Notes: generated by a model from the letters alone, not told the origin. A stretch of DNA of 45,816 nt from Kosmotogaceae bacterium UBA1373 (GCA_002305955.1 DBRH01000020.1:117899-163714); one strand, 5' to 3'; shown: positions 8,980 to 17,537, numbered from the stretch's first letter. Numbers and translations: made by a program.

Positions 8980-10246
8980 TATCTCTGGAGAGGTCTTTGA
9001 GTTCCTTCCTGGATATCCTTTGGGGGAAACCTTTGTCGAGTATTAATTCTCCAGTGTTCCAGACTTTTTCATAATTCGATTCACAGGAGATCTTTAAGAT
9101 CAGCTGTAGAACGGTGGGCAGATCGGGGTCGAGTCTTTCGAAATCCAGTACCGGCTTGGCCAGTAGAAGGTCGGCCGAATAGCCCTCTTTGAGTACCCCT
9201 GTGCGCTTTCCGAAGAAGCGCTGAGCCAGCCTGTAATTGTTGTCGAAAAGCGTTTTTCGTATCTCATAGTCGATTACCACGTTGTCATAGTGCTTGTGAT
9301 ATCTTTCCGAAAGCACTATTTCCTTGGCCTCCTCGATTAGTTCTGTTCCCATGAAGCCTGTTCCTATCGAGACATGCATCCCTCTCCCAAGAAGGTCGGC
9401 GATGTTAGGCTGGAAGGTTCCAGCGTACATCTCGGAGCGTATAGATTTGGTGACGAATATCCTTCTGTTCGAGATGATATCCATGTCGGTCTCGCTCAGA
9501 TTTCCACCGTAAATAATGCCACATTCGGGAACGAGAATACCGTTCTTCAGCAGCCTCTCTATAAGGCTTTCGCCCCATCTAGAGAGACACAAATCGTTCT
9601 CTTGCTTCATGTCGAAAATGAAGAGGTTCAAGTTTATACCCTTGGAATAGAGGTTGCGCAGCTTTGTCAGGTCTTCTTCGTCGTAGGTCGCCAGTTCGCT
9701 AACATATATAAGAGGACAGAAATTGCTGTCCCGGGGTACTTCCTGCCACCGTTCGGTAACGGATTCGATCGTTTCCTTGACCACCACGGGGCCGACTGCA
9801 ATGTTCATTCCATATCTGCGTGCGAGTTCCCTGTAAAACTCCGTATCCACTTCGGCACAATCGAAAATGGGTCCGCTGAACGAAACAGTACCGCTCTTCA
9901 AAGCCTTCAATACAGCTACTTCGGCCGACACCTTGACTATCTTCTCGTTGGTGTTGGAGTATCCGGATTTCAGCAGATTGCTGAAATATCCAGCGCCGCT
10001 CTCATAACCCTTTATAAGCTTGAGAGGATACGACGAAATACTTGAATAAAGACTCAGGTGAGCGTTGCAGAAAGCCGGAAGTAAGAGGCCCCTCTCTCCA
10101 TCAACCACTTCTTCGTCTTCCTGAATACTGTACTCCCTTCTAGGACCGACGTAGGTAATTTCTCCATTCTCGAATCTGACCAGCGCGTCATCCACAAGGG
10201 GGTTCGTGAAATCATTTGTGAACGCCATCACATTGGTTACGATCAT
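8960..10246 (-). CDS. Amidohydrolase-fold (SsnA/TRZ-ATZ-like) protein with missing metal ligands
   Basis: 428 residues. The scaffold is that of the SsnA/chlorohydrolase group of amidohydrolases: small N-terminal beta domain, PAFCNAHLSLYSS (58-70) at the place of PGxxNxHxH, ALKSGTVSF (115-123), and the C-terminal GVLKEGYSADLLL (350-362). The metal centre is gone. Only H63 of the HxH pair remains (S65 replaces the second). The strand normally carrying the third His reads LNLFIFDMKQEN, the fourth reads ILVPECGIIYGG, and the usual GTD is GTG (295-297). A hydrolase function is therefore doubtful; a binding, structural or regulatory role is possible. The ATG at 10246 overlaps the glycosyltransferase stop by four bases and has AGAGGTGG upstream. 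Confidence 0.7.
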   Translation of the reverse strand: MIVTNVMAFTNDFTNPLVDDALVRFENGEITYVGPRREYSIQEDEEVVDGERGLLLPAFCNAHLSLYSSISSYPLKLIKGYESGAGYFSNLLKSGYSNTNEKIVKVSAEVAVLKALKSGTVSFSGPIFDCAEVDTEFYRELARRYGMNIAVGPVVVKETIESVTERWQEVPRDSNFCPLIYVSELATYDEEDLTKLRNLYSKGINLNLFIFDMKQENDLCLSRWGESLIERLLKNGILVPECGIIYGGNLSETDMDIISNRRIFVTKSIRSEMYAGTFQPNIADLLGRGMHVSIGTGFMGTELIEEAKEIVLSERYHKHYDNVVIDYEIRKTLFDNNYRLAQRFFGKRTGVLKEGYSADLLLAKPVLDFERLDPDLPTVLQLILKISCESNYEKVWNTGELILDKGFPQRISRKELKDLSRDIKNLEL

Positions 10247-10983
10247 CCGGAACCACCTCTTCTCAAACAAAAATACGACTTAAGAATATGAAGTTCAAAT
10301 TTAGCTAGTTTGGGTATCAACCTCAAACGTTTTCTTGGTTCTTGAACGGTTCTATAAAGCCACTCAAGACCTATCTTTTGCATCCACACAGGAGCTCTAT
10401 TCAAATTGCCCGAAATGACATCGAAGGAACCACCGACACCCATTAGAACCCCGACATTCAATCTGTCCAGATTTTTCGTGATCCACAACTCCTGTTTAGG
10501 TACACCCATTCCAACGAATAGTATATCCGTACGTGAATTGTTTATTTCTGCAACGATTGTATCACTTTCACTTTCATCAAAGAAACCGTTGTGAGAGCCC
10601 ACTATATTAAGTCCAGGATATCTTTCTTTTAATTTTCTGATGGTTTTTGTTACTGTATCGATCTGAGAGCCTAGAAGGTATATCCTTTCACTGCCAATGG
10701 AAGCCAGTTTACAGAGGGTGAGCATCAAGTCTATGCCGGGAACTCTGCTAACCTTCTTCTTATTGAGTAGTTTCACGGCTTTCAGGACCCCGCTTCCATC
10801 TGGAACTACGTAGTTCACTCTCTTAAGCGCCTCATGGTAATCGCGGTTATGGAGATACTCGTAAACTATCAATGCGTTCAGTGTGAGGACGAAGTATTTT
10901 TTGTCGGACTTCGTTCCACCGAGTAACTCAGATGCCGCTGAATCCAGATCTCTGTCCTGTAGATCGAAGTCCAGAAATCTCAA
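10243..10983 (-). CDS. WecG/TagA/CpsF-family glycosyltransferase
   Basis: 246 residues from a TTG start. The family (GT26) transfers a sugar such as N-acetylmannosamine(uronate) to a lipid-linked intermediate in teichoic acid or surface polysaccharide synthesis at the inner face of the membrane. Visible motifs are LTLNALIVYEY (33-43, the catalytic Thr region), VVPDGSGV (59-66, the catalytic Asp), IYLLGS, and GMGVPKQELW with GVGGSFDVISG. The C-terminal tail rich in K/R and aromatic residues (WLYRTVQEPRKRLRLIPKL) is the membrane-targeting segment typical of the family. GGAGGTG lies five to six bases before the TTG; a GTG at 10998 would place the Shine-Dalgarno inside the gene. It sits directly behind the tRNA-Leu terminator. 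Confidence 0.85.
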   Translation of the reverse strand: MRFLDFDLQDRDLDSAASELLGGTKSDKKYFVLTLNALIVYEYLHNRDYHEALKRVNYVVPDGSGVLKAVKLLNKKKVSRVPGIDLMLTLCKLASIGSERIYLLGSQIDTVTKTIRKLKERYPGLNIVGSHNGFFDESESDTIVAEINNSRTDILFVGMGVPKQELWITKNLDRLNVGVLMGVGGSFDVISGNLNRAPVWMQKIGLEWLYRTVQEPRKRLRLIPKLAKFELHILKSYFCLRRGGSG

Positions 10984-10998
10984 AGAGAACACCTCCAC

Positions 10999-11026
10999 AA
11001 AAAATGAGGAAGGCTAAGCCTTCCTC
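10999..11026 (-). terminator. Intrinsic terminator of tRNA-Leu
   Basis: On the minus strand a 9-bp perfect stem (GAGGAAGGC / GCCTTCCTC, positions 11026-11018 and 11014-11006) with a three-base loop is followed by ATTTTTTG. It begins one base after the encoded CCA and ends just before the glycosyltransferase Shine-Dalgarno. Confidence 0.85.
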
Positions 11027-11116
11027 TGGTGCCGAGGGCGGGAATCGAACCCGCACGGGGCTCTCAACCCCAGCGGATTTTGAGTCCGCCGCGTCTGCCA
11101 GTTCCACCACCTCGGC
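11027..11116 (-). tRNA. tRNA-Leu (anticodon CAA)
   Basis: 90 bases including the encoded CCA. Acceptor GCCGAGG pairs with CCTCGGC, and the discriminator is A. The D-arm is GTGGTGGAACTGGCAGAC. The anticodon stem GCGGA/TCCGC holds the loop CTCAAAA, giving anticodon CAA. A long class II variable arm and T-arm GCGGGTTCGATTCCCGC follow. The long variable arm and anticodon both indicate leucine. Confidence 0.97.
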
Positions 11117-11126
11117 TGGCATTAAA

Positions 11127-11155
11127 ACTCTACCATCAATACCATAGAGTGTCAA
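11127..11155 (-). promoter_or_regulatory. Promoter of tRNA-Leu
   Basis: On the minus strand TTGACA (11155-11150), a 17-base spacer ending in TGG, then TAGAGT (11132-11127). Consensus -35 plus an extended -10, ten bases before the tRNA. Confidence 0.8.
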
Positions 11156-11236
11156 CGAGGTTGACCAGAAAATTAGGACCCCGACGTTTTGCAGCGCCAG
11201 TTATGGAAAATCTGAGAAAAGCACTCACTCCAAACC

Positions 11237-11932
11237 TTACAGCAGGTCTGATAGGAGAAAATCGAACTCGGGCATACCCGAAGCCCAGGGACCGATCTCG
11301 TAAGGCTGAAAGTATATATAAAGCCTTCCCGCATTCAGATAAAAGCCCTGGTCCGGTTGAACTCCCTTGAATTCCTCAGGCCACAGATCTTCCCTTTCGT
11401 TTATCTGTCCTATCAGCAACTCATTAAGTCTATTCTCGAAATCCTCGGAAGGAAAGAGGCTTTTTAGAGAGACCAGATGATTCCCCCTGACATCGATGTT
11501 GTATGTCCGCCTGGCTGCATTTGGATGAGCTCCTCCTGTGAATTCACTGAAGATCATGTCTATGCTGAGAATACCGTTGCTCAAGTAAGCGGTATAGACC
11601 ACATAGACATCGAAGATTCTGAAGGGCCATTCATCGCTTTTAGATGCCTCGTAGGCATCGGCCGCCATCTCCTGGATCTCCTTTCTATATCCCTCGACAT
11701 CGGATTTTATCAGAGAGTTGATATAGGATTCGAAGCCCGCTTTCGTAAGTCCTTCAATGAATGGAATCTGAAGGTTGACTACACATATTGTTGAGTCCTC
11801 GGTGATGTGAGTACCACCAACATAAATAATGTTCCCGCCACTTGCAAAGATCATTTCCGGCAGTTCTTCGGTCATAGCCACGGCAACAACGACCAGAGAA
11901 ATTGTGAAAAGCAACAGCAGCGCTCTCTTCAT
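11237..11932 (-). CDS. Secreted DUF4163/DUF3298 (RsiV-like) domain protein
   Basis: 231 residues with a signal peptide (MKRALLLLFTISLVVVAVAM). The rest matches the layout of exported proteins with a DUF4163 domain followed by a DUF3298 domain: EFTGGAHPNA (the GGAHP motif), an SLKSLF segment and a closing YIYFQPYEIGPWASGMPEF motif. This pairing is found in the extracellular part of the anti-sigma factor RsiV and in stand-alone secreted proteins such as PdaC; here there is no membrane anchor or catalytic domain. The role is unknown. Two ATGs lie close together; the second (11932) is chosen because GGAGGGG abuts the first. Transcribed divergently from glpX. Confidence 0.75.
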   Translation of the reverse strand: MKRALLLLFTISLVVVAVAMTEELPEMIFASGGNIIYVGGTHITEDSTICVVNLQIPFIEGLTKAGFESYINSLIKSDVEGYRKEIQEMAADAYEASKSDEWPFRIFDVYVVYTAYLSNGILSIDMIFSEFTGGAHPNAARRTYNIDVRGNHLVSLKSLFPSEDFENRLNELLIGQINEREDLWPEEFKGVQPDQGFYLNAGRLYIYFQPYEIGPWASGMPEFDFLLSDLL

Positions 11933-12232
11933 TTTCATCCCCTCCTCTTCCTTGTGCTAAAAACGATCCTTAGACTTCAAACGGCAGAAACGGGTTCTTT
12001 GTCACCGAACCATCTCCTCCGTCAGCAATCACCGCTCTGACAAACCATCCGATTTCAACCGGCGCGTATTTTTTGGTGCGATCAGATCTTGATTATCGAC
12101 AGAAACGATTAGAATCACGCTTCTCGGAGTGACTTTCTACGATTTTATCATGCCATAATGGGATATATTTGAGAAGGTATGTGATTACTCGAAGAGAGAA
12201 TGTGATGCTATGATTGAATCGGAGGTGAAAAG
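11933..12232. promoter_or_regulatory. Divergent intergenic region with glpX promoter
   Basis: 300 bases without a supported gene. Toward glpX there is an extended -10, TGCCATAAT (12151-12159), with a weak TGACTT 18 bases upstream at 12130-12135. Its start would be near 12166, and the Shine-Dalgarno CGGAGGTG precedes the ATG at 12233. No convincing promoter for the minus-strand gene was identified. Confidence 0.5.
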
Positions 12233-13246
12233 ATGATACCTGAAATCACTCTTGACATGGTGAGAGTAACTGAAGCCGCCGCGTTGTTTTCGAGCGTTTA
12301 TCTGGGACGGGGTGACAAAGAGATCGTTGACCAGAGAGCGGTTGACGCGATGCGTGGAATCCTCGACCTCCTTGACATGCGAGGAACAGTCGTGATCGGT
12401 GAAGGAGAGAAAGACCAGGCTCCGATGCTGGCTGCGGGGGAACATGTCGGCAAATGGGAGGAGGAAGATCCAGAAGTTCTTATCGCCGTTGATCCAGTTG
12501 ACGGTACAAGGCTGGTGGCCAACGGCCGCCCCAACGCTTTGAGTGTGATAGCGGCGACCGAAAGGGGTAAGATAGCTCCGCTTCCGACTTACTACGTCGA
12601 TAAACTCGCGGTAGGGAAAGAACTCGCCGGGAGTCTAGATATAAATGCAAGTCCGAGAGAGAACCTCAGAATCGCTGCCGCGATTCTCGGAGTCAAAGTA
12701 TCCGAACTCACTGTCACGGTGCTGGAGAGAGAGAGAAACTACCCGCTGGTGGAGGCCATAAGGAACGTGGGAGCAAGGATAAAACTGATCAACGACGGCG
12801 ATATAGCGGCAGCGATCGCCACGGCTCTTCCAGACGGCGGAACCGAGATATATATGGGGATTGGTGGTTCGCCGGAAGCCGTCCTCGCGGCAGCGGCGCT
12901 CCAGTGTCTCGGTGGTGAGATACAGGTGAAATGCTGGCCGAAAGACAGTGCAGAGATCGAAAAAACAGAAAAATCCGACTTCGAAATCGACAGAGTTTAC
13001 TGGACTCACGACCTGATAAGGGGAGAAGAGGTAATTTTCAGCGCGACCGGCATAACCGACGGTTCTTTCCTTAAAGGTGTCCGTTTTACCCACAGCAAGG
13101 CCATAACCGACTCAATAGCCATGAGATCGAGTACACGAACGGTCAGAAGAATAACCGCCTACCACGAGATAGCGTACAAGACGATCACTACCAAGACCGG
13201 TGGAGAGGTCTATATCTTCAACAGTCTCATGGGCAAAAGAACATAA
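12233..13246 (+). CDS. glpX: Fructose-1,6-bisphosphatase, class II
   Basis: 337 residues. Hydrolyses fructose-1,6-bisphosphate to fructose-6-phosphate in gluconeogenesis. GlpX-specific motifs are visible: GEGEKDQAPML (56-66), the metal-binding DPVDGTR (87-93), and MGIGGSPEAVLAAAAL (about 206-221), followed by the GVRFTHSKAITDSIAMRSSTRTV region near the C-terminus. Length and order match the family. The ATG is preceded by CGGAGGTGAAAAG. It appears to be a single-gene unit, with its own extended -10 promoter and another promoter directly downstream. Confidence 0.94.
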   Translation: MIPEITLDMVRVTEAAALFSSVYLGRGDKEIVDQRAVDAMRGILDLLDMRGTVVIGEGEKDQAPMLAAGEHVGKWEEEDPEVLIAVDPVDGTRLVANGRPNALSVIAATERGKIAPLPTYYVDKLAVGKELAGSLDINASPRENLRIAAAILGVKVSELTVTVLERERNYPLVEAIRNVGARIKLINDGDIAAAIATALPDGGTEIYMGIGGSPEAVLAAAALQCLGGEIQVKCWPKDSAEIEKTEKSDFEIDRVYWTHDLIRGEEVIFSATGITDGSFLKGVRFTHSKAITDSIAMRSSTRTVRRITAYHEIAYKTITTKTGGEVYIFNSLMGKRT

Positions 13247-13396
13247 AAAACCGCAAAGCTAATAGTACCGCGTTTCACTTGTCGGACAAGCTTCATCAAC
13301 GGGTGGCATTTTTGTCTCGCAAATATTGATGGCAAATAACCGCCTCCCGTTTGTCTTCGCAACGCAAACTCTTTGAACCTTAACGAAAGTAGCAGG

Positions 13397-13405
13397 TGCT
13401 ATAAT
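13397..13405 (+). promoter_or_regulatory. Extended -10 promoter of the GATase-proCAB operon
   Basis: TGCTATAAT is a perfect TG-n plus TATAAT. Transcription would start near 13412, ahead of CCGGAGGT and the ATG at 13434. TTGAAC at 13373 is 21 bases upstream, too far to be a normal -35. Confidence 0.65.
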
Positions 13406-13433
13406 TAGCGCAAAACACCGGAGGTCTCGCGAG

Positions 13434-14048
13434 ATGATCTGTGTTCTTCTGAACGATAGCGATTTCGACAGAACACTCTCTCCAATAGAGTTTGCACTTG
13501 AAAAACTGGGAGTGTTTTACCGCACATGGAGAACCTTTCGAGAGGGGTTCCCGCAGTACGCCTCGGACTGCGATGGATTGATAATCTCGGGTGGATTCAC
13601 GATGAAGGGTTACTTCGAAGAAAAAGGCGATCTATACGGGGCGAGCTTTTTGAAGAATTTTGGCAAACCCATTCTGGGTATCTGTCTCGGTATGCAGATA
13701 CTGGCGAGGCTTGCAGGAGTTTCTCTGGTAGTGTCCAGAGAGCTGGGGATCTCAAGGGTGTGGCTGTATGAGGGCAACGACCTTTTCAAAGGTATGAAAT
13801 CGCCACTGGAAGTCTGTCAACGGCACAACTACGCCCTGCCTTATGTTCCGCGCGGTTACTCCGTCATCGCTAGGAACGATTCAACCTTCATTCAAGCTAT
13901 AGCCTCGAAAGATAACCTGAAATACGGAGTACAGTTTCACCCCGAAGAGATAGACCTCGGATCGGAAATAGAGTCGCTCAAGATATTCTCGAATTTCGCT
14001 TCTATAGTGGAAAGACATTCAACTGAAAATTCAGGAGGGGGAAAATGA
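13434..14048 (+). CDS. Stand-alone class I glutamine amidotransferase
   Basis: 204 residues, a single GATase1 domain with the full triad: nucleophile C84 in GICLGMQ (82-88), and H169/E171 in GVQFHPEE. The domain should hydrolyse glutamine to glutamate and ammonia, or cleave a gamma-glutamyl compound. It lacks the DNGGQ-type N-terminus of GMP synthase subunits, and no synthetase partner lies nearby. Its stop overlaps the proC start by four bases, so it belongs to the proline operon; supplying glutamate to ProB is a plausible but unproven role. A gamma-glutamyl hydrolase (PuuD-like) function is an alternative. Confidence 0.75.
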   Translation: MICVLLNDSDFDRTLSPIEFALEKLGVFYRTWRTFREGFPQYASDCDGLIISGGFTMKGYFEEKGDLYGASFLKNFGKPILGICLGMQILARLAGVSLVVSRELGISRVWLYEGNDLFKGMKSPLEVCQRHNYALPYVPRGYSVIARNDSTFIQAIASKDNLKYGVQFHPEEIDLGSEIESLKIFSNFASIVERHSTENSGGGK

Positions 14049-14860
14049 AGATAGGTATAATAGGTGTGGGGAATATAGGTGGAATCTTCGCCCACAGACT
14101 GTTGAGCAAGTTCGAAGGACTAGAGGCACTGTATCTGCTGGACAGATACCCGGAGAAACTGTCCGGCCTGGCCTCAGATTCCACCCGGGTAGTACTCGCT
14201 TCCGAACCGTCGGAGATATTCAAAAACTGCACACATGTGATTCTTTCGGTGAAACCGCAGGACTGCATGGAACTCTTCGCCCAGATCAAGAACGGCAGGC
14301 AGCACAATCCGATCATAATAAGCACCATAACCGGCATTCAGATTGACACCATCGTTTCCAACACCTCCATAAAAAAGATTGCGAGAATCATGCCCAATGT
14401 CCCTAGCGCCATCGGCAGGGGAGTGACTGGTCTGGTTTTTTCGGAAGGTTTCACCAAAGACGAGTGCCGGGAAGTCAAAAGGATACTTTTCACGATGGGA
14501 GATATCGTCGAGGTCAGAGAAAAGGACCTGGCGGCTGTCACTGCGCTCAGCGGGAGCGGCCCGGCTTTCGTATTTGTAATCGTCGAATCACTCATAGATG
14601 TAGGATTGAAGATGGGACTCTCCTACGAGGTCTCAAGAGAACTAATACTCGGCACCCTGGGCGGATCGGTCGAGCTTCTCAAAGAGAGGGGAAACCATCC
14701 GGGTGAATTCAGACACCTCGTCACTTCGCCCGGAGGTACAACGATAGAGGGGATTTACTCGCTGGAAAGGGAAGGACTCAGGGGAACTATAATGAAGGCT
14801 CTTTTCGATACTTATCTGAGAGCAAAAGAGATCAACGCTGAACTGGAGGGGAAGAAATGA
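14045..14860 (+). CDS. proC: Pyrroline-5-carboxylate reductase
   Basis: 271 residues. Last step of proline synthesis, reducing pyrroline-5-carboxylate with NAD(P)H. An N-terminal Rossmann motif IGVGNIGGIF is followed by VKPQDC, RIMPNVPSAIGRGVTGL, ALSGSGPAFVF (the conserved SGSGPA) and the C-terminal HLVTSPGGTTIEGI signature. Both ends overlap neighbours by four bases (ATGA), to the amidotransferase and to proA, indicating coupled translation in a four-gene unit. Confidence 0.94.
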   Translation: MKIGIIGVGNIGGIFAHRLLSKFEGLEALYLLDRYPEKLSGLASDSTRVVLASEPSEIFKNCTHVILSVKPQDCMELFAQIKNGRQHNPIIISTITGIQIDTIVSNTSIKKIARIMPNVPSAIGRGVTGLVFSEGFTKDECREVKRILFTMGDIVEVREKDLAAVTALSGSGPAFVFVIVESLIDVGLKMGLSYEVSRELILGTLGGSVELLKERGNHPGEFRHLVTSPGGTTIEGIYSLEREGLRGTIMKALFDTYLRAKEINAELEGKK

Positions 14861-16101
14861 CGGACCTTGCGGTAAAAGGAGTGAAAGTCAAGGAAGCCTC
14901 CAGATTTCTGAGACTGGCGAGCACCACCATTAAGAACCAGGCTTTGAAGTCGATCGCCGGTTCGATAGACATGAACCGCAGCGCGATACTCGTCGCGAAC
15001 TCTCTGGATGTTTTGCAGGCCAGAAACAGAGAGATCAAAGAATCACTGATTGACAGACTCGCACTCACTGAAAAAAGGATAGACGGCATGATACAGTCCT
15101 GTTATGACGTAGCGGCGTTATCCGATCCCGTTGGTGAGATAGAAACCACCTGGATCCAGAAGGACGGCCTGAGAATATCCAGGGAAAGGGTTCCTCTCGG
15201 TGCCATAGGCATGATATACGAATCACGGCCCAACGTTACGGTCGATGCCTCGATACTGGCACTCAAATCCGGAAACTCCGTTCTTCTTAAGGGCGGCAGC
15301 GACGCGATAAACTCCAACAGGGTGATAGTGAGTGCTATAAAACGCGGTCTGGAGATGGTCGGTCTTCCCGAAGGATGCGTAGAATTGATAGAGGACGTTT
15401 CCAGGGATTGTGTGATGGAGATGTTGAAAATGAGAGAGTATTTGTCACTGATAATACCCAGAGGAGGTAGCGGTTTGATACAGTTCGTGGTCAACAACTC
15501 GACAGTGCCGGTTATCGAGACCGGAACGGGCAACTGCCACATATTCGTGGACTACAACGCCGATCTACGCAAGGCTGTATCGATCGTTGATAATGCAAAA
15601 ACGCAGAGACCAGGGACATGCAACGCCGTAGAAACGATTCTGGTACACGAGAAGATCGCGGGGGAGTTTCTCCCGATGATTAAAGAAGCTCTCTCAAGAA
15701 AGAACGTCGAACTCCGCGGTTGTGAAAAATCGAGGCAGTTCGTGGAAATGGTACCGGCCACCGAAGAAGATTATGAGACCGAGTTCCTGGACCTCATCCT
15801 GGCCGTAAAGGTTGTGAGAGATGTAAAAGAGGCCGTCGAGCATATAGAGAGATACTCCTCACACCACTCGGAGTCAATTCTGACTCAGGACTACTCGAAC
15901 GCCAGGTACTTTTTGAAGGCCGTAGATTCGGCCACGGTTTACGTGAACGCCTCGACACGCTTCACAGACGGCGGTGAGTTCGGATTTGGAAGCGAGATAG
16001 GCATAAGCACTCAAAAACTACACGCCCGCGGGCCGTTCGGTTTGAGGGAACTCACGAGCTACAAGTACACCGTTATGGGTGACTACCAGGTGAGAGAATA
16101 A
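14857..16101 (+). CDS. proA: Gamma-glutamyl phosphate reductase
   Basis: 414 residues. Reduces gamma-glutamyl phosphate to glutamate semialdehyde with NADPH. An aldehyde-dehydrogenase-superfamily enzyme with IYESRPNVTVDA, LKSGNSVLLKGG, IIPRGG, the catalytic C255 in QRPGTCNAVETILVH, and the C-terminal TRFTDGGEFGFGSEIGISTQKLHARGP (split here by domain, beginning near residue 367). Overlaps proC by four bases and proB by one base. The order proC-proA-proB reverses the usual proB-proA arrangement. Confidence 0.95.
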   Translation: MTDLAVKGVKVKEASRFLRLASTTIKNQALKSIAGSIDMNRSAILVANSLDVLQARNREIKESLIDRLALTEKRIDGMIQSCYDVAALSDPVGEIETTWIQKDGLRISRERVPLGAIGMIYESRPNVTVDASILALKSGNSVLLKGGSDAINSNRVIVSAIKRGLEMVGLPEGCVELIEDVSRDCVMEMLKMREYLSLIIPRGGSGLIQFVVNNSTVPVIETGTGNCHIFVDYNADLRKAVSIVDNAKTQRPGTCNAVETILVHEKIAGEFLPMIKEALSRKNVELRGCEKSRQFVEMVPATEEDYETEFLDLILAVKVVRDVKEAVEHIERYSSHHSESILTQDYSNARYFLKAVDSATVYVNASTRFTDGGEFGFGSEIGISTQKLHARGPFGLRELTSYKYTVMGDYQVRE

Positions 16102-17165
16102 TGTCCAGAATAGTGCTTAAAGTCGGTTCAAACCTGCTGGTGAAAAAGAATGGAGAACTGGATAAACATTATATAGCCGAACTCGCGCGAGAAATAGCCA
16201 ATCTCAAGTCCCTCGAAAATGAAGTAGTTCTGGTCTCGTCCGGCGCTAAAGCCGCCGGTTTTGGCTATCTCAGCGGTAGAAGCGCCGAGCACGATCTGTA
16301 CCTTAAACAGGCCCTGTGCGCGGCCGGACAGGTGCAGCTGATGAAGCTGTACGAAACGGTTTTCGATCTCTACGGAGAAAAGGTCGCACAGATACTCGTC
16401 AACCGCGACGATTTCGGTGATAGAAAGCGCTTCCTCAACCTGAGGAATACCCTCATAGGTCTTCTCGAAATGGGTGTTATACCCATAGTGAACGAAAACG
16501 ACACTACCTCGACCGAAGAGATCATGTTCGGCGATAACGACATACTGGCTGCCATGTTCGCGATGGGCTGGAAGGCCGATTTTTTAATACTCATGTCCAC
16601 GGTCGATGGAATCTACGACGAAGAGGGAAAGGTGATGCGCATTTTCGACTCAGCCAGCAAGATCAAGAGTATGTCCGGGAGCAGCTGGGGGACCGGGGGG
16701 ATAGGCACCAAGATCCGCGCGGCAAGAGGGGCTTCGGCCTCAGGCATCAAATGCTGTATTTGTAACGGCCGCGAACTGTCAACCATCGGTCAGTTCATTC
16801 ATGGAATCGAAACCGGAACGGTCTTCGAACCGATCGATTCGTCGCCCGGAGCCAGAAAGATCTGGATAGGTTTTCTCTCGACTCCTGGAGGTTCGCTTAT
16901 AATAAACAAAGGCGCCATCACCGCCTTGAAAAGGGGTAAGAGTCTTCTGGCTGTCGGCGTCGAGAGAGTCGAAGGCGAGTTCTCTCAGGGAGAGGTAGTC
17001 AGGATACTTTCCTTCGAGGGTGAGGAAATCGCGCGCGGGATAAGCAACTTCAGTTCCTTCGAAGTCGATAGAATCAAAGGAACCAGAAGCGACAAACTAT
17101 CGGCCATACTCGGCCATGACTGTGCGAAAGTTGTCGTTCACATAGACAATATCTACCAAAATTGA
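16101..17165 (+). CDS. proB: Glutamate 5-kinase with PUA domain
   Basis: 354 residues. Phosphorylates glutamate in the first step of proline synthesis and is normally the feedback-inhibited step. N-terminal amino-acid-kinase domain with IVLKVGSNLL, LVSSGAKAAGFG, VNENDTTSTEEIMFGDND and GTGGIGTKIRAA. The C-terminal PUA domain (about 260-354) includes GALTA-like GAITALKRGKSLLAVGV. The family's SSGA(I/V)AAG motif reads SSGAKAAG, a small deviation. It is the last gene of the operon, and no clear terminator follows. Confidence 0.94.
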   Translation: MSRIVLKVGSNLLVKKNGELDKHYIAELAREIANLKSLENEVVLVSSGAKAAGFGYLSGRSAEHDLYLKQALCAAGQVQLMKLYETVFDLYGEKVAQILVNRDDFGDRKRFLNLRNTLIGLLEMGVIPIVNENDTTSTEEIMFGDNDILAAMFAMGWKADFLILMSTVDGIYDEEGKVMRIFDSASKIKSMSGSSWGTGGIGTKIRAARGASASGIKCCICNGRELSTIGQFIHGIETGTVFEPIDSSPGARKIWIGFLSTPGGSLIINKGAITALKRGKSLLAVGVERVEGEFSQGEVVRILSFEGEEIARGISNFSSFEVDRIKGTRSDKLSAILGHDCAKVVVHIDNIYQN

Positions 17166-17238
17166 GCTTTCTACTCTCTCACCGCCTCTCTACGCGAAGC
17201 GACCGAGAATGTACAATTGAGAGAGGGAGGTGAGAGAA

Positions 17239-17535
17239 ATGTACGTTGCTGTTATGAGGTACCACTTTCGCGAAGAGTCTCTCGAGAGGGCCTGCAGTAT
17301 ATGGAAAGAAGCGGTGCTCGAAAGGGCGACCGGCCGCGAGGGTTTTGTCCGCGCCTTCATCATGACCGGTACCGGCGGAAAGGCATTGGCCGTGGGTATG
17401 TGGGAAGAAAAAAGACACGCCGACGAGTTCATGAAAACAGGCGTCTTCAAGGAACTTTTGAATGACTTTACAGATATGATGGTAGCCAATTCCGAGCACG
17501 AGGCCTACGAAATGAAGTTCTGTTCGGAGAAGTAA
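17239..17535 (+). CDS. Small ABM/dimeric alpha-beta barrel-like protein
   Basis: 98 residues. It has the length and pattern of dimeric ferredoxin-like alpha-beta barrel proteins of the antibiotic-biosynthesis-monooxygenase type: MYVAVMRYHF, then an amphipathic helix, GFVRAFIMTGTGGKALAVGMWE, and HADEFMKTGVFKELLNDFTDMM. Such proteins bind small hydrophobic or haem-like ligands; no specific function is visible. GGAGGTG lies six to seven bases before the ATG at 17239, better than the GTG at 17230. A TACAAT box lies at 17212-17217. It stops two bases before the PPK2 gene, so the two are co-transcribed. Confidence 0.6.
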   Translation: MYVAVMRYHFREESLERACSIWKEAVLERATGREGFVRAFIMTGTGGKALAVGMWEEKRHADEFMKTGVFKELLNDFTDMMVANSEHEAYEMKFCSEK

Positions 17536-17537
17536 CG

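Noticed and set aside
9374..10045. Plus-strand open frame opposite the amidohydrolase-like gene
   Set aside because: No family features; the minus strand has start, Shine-Dalgarno, overlap with its neighbour and a conserved fold.
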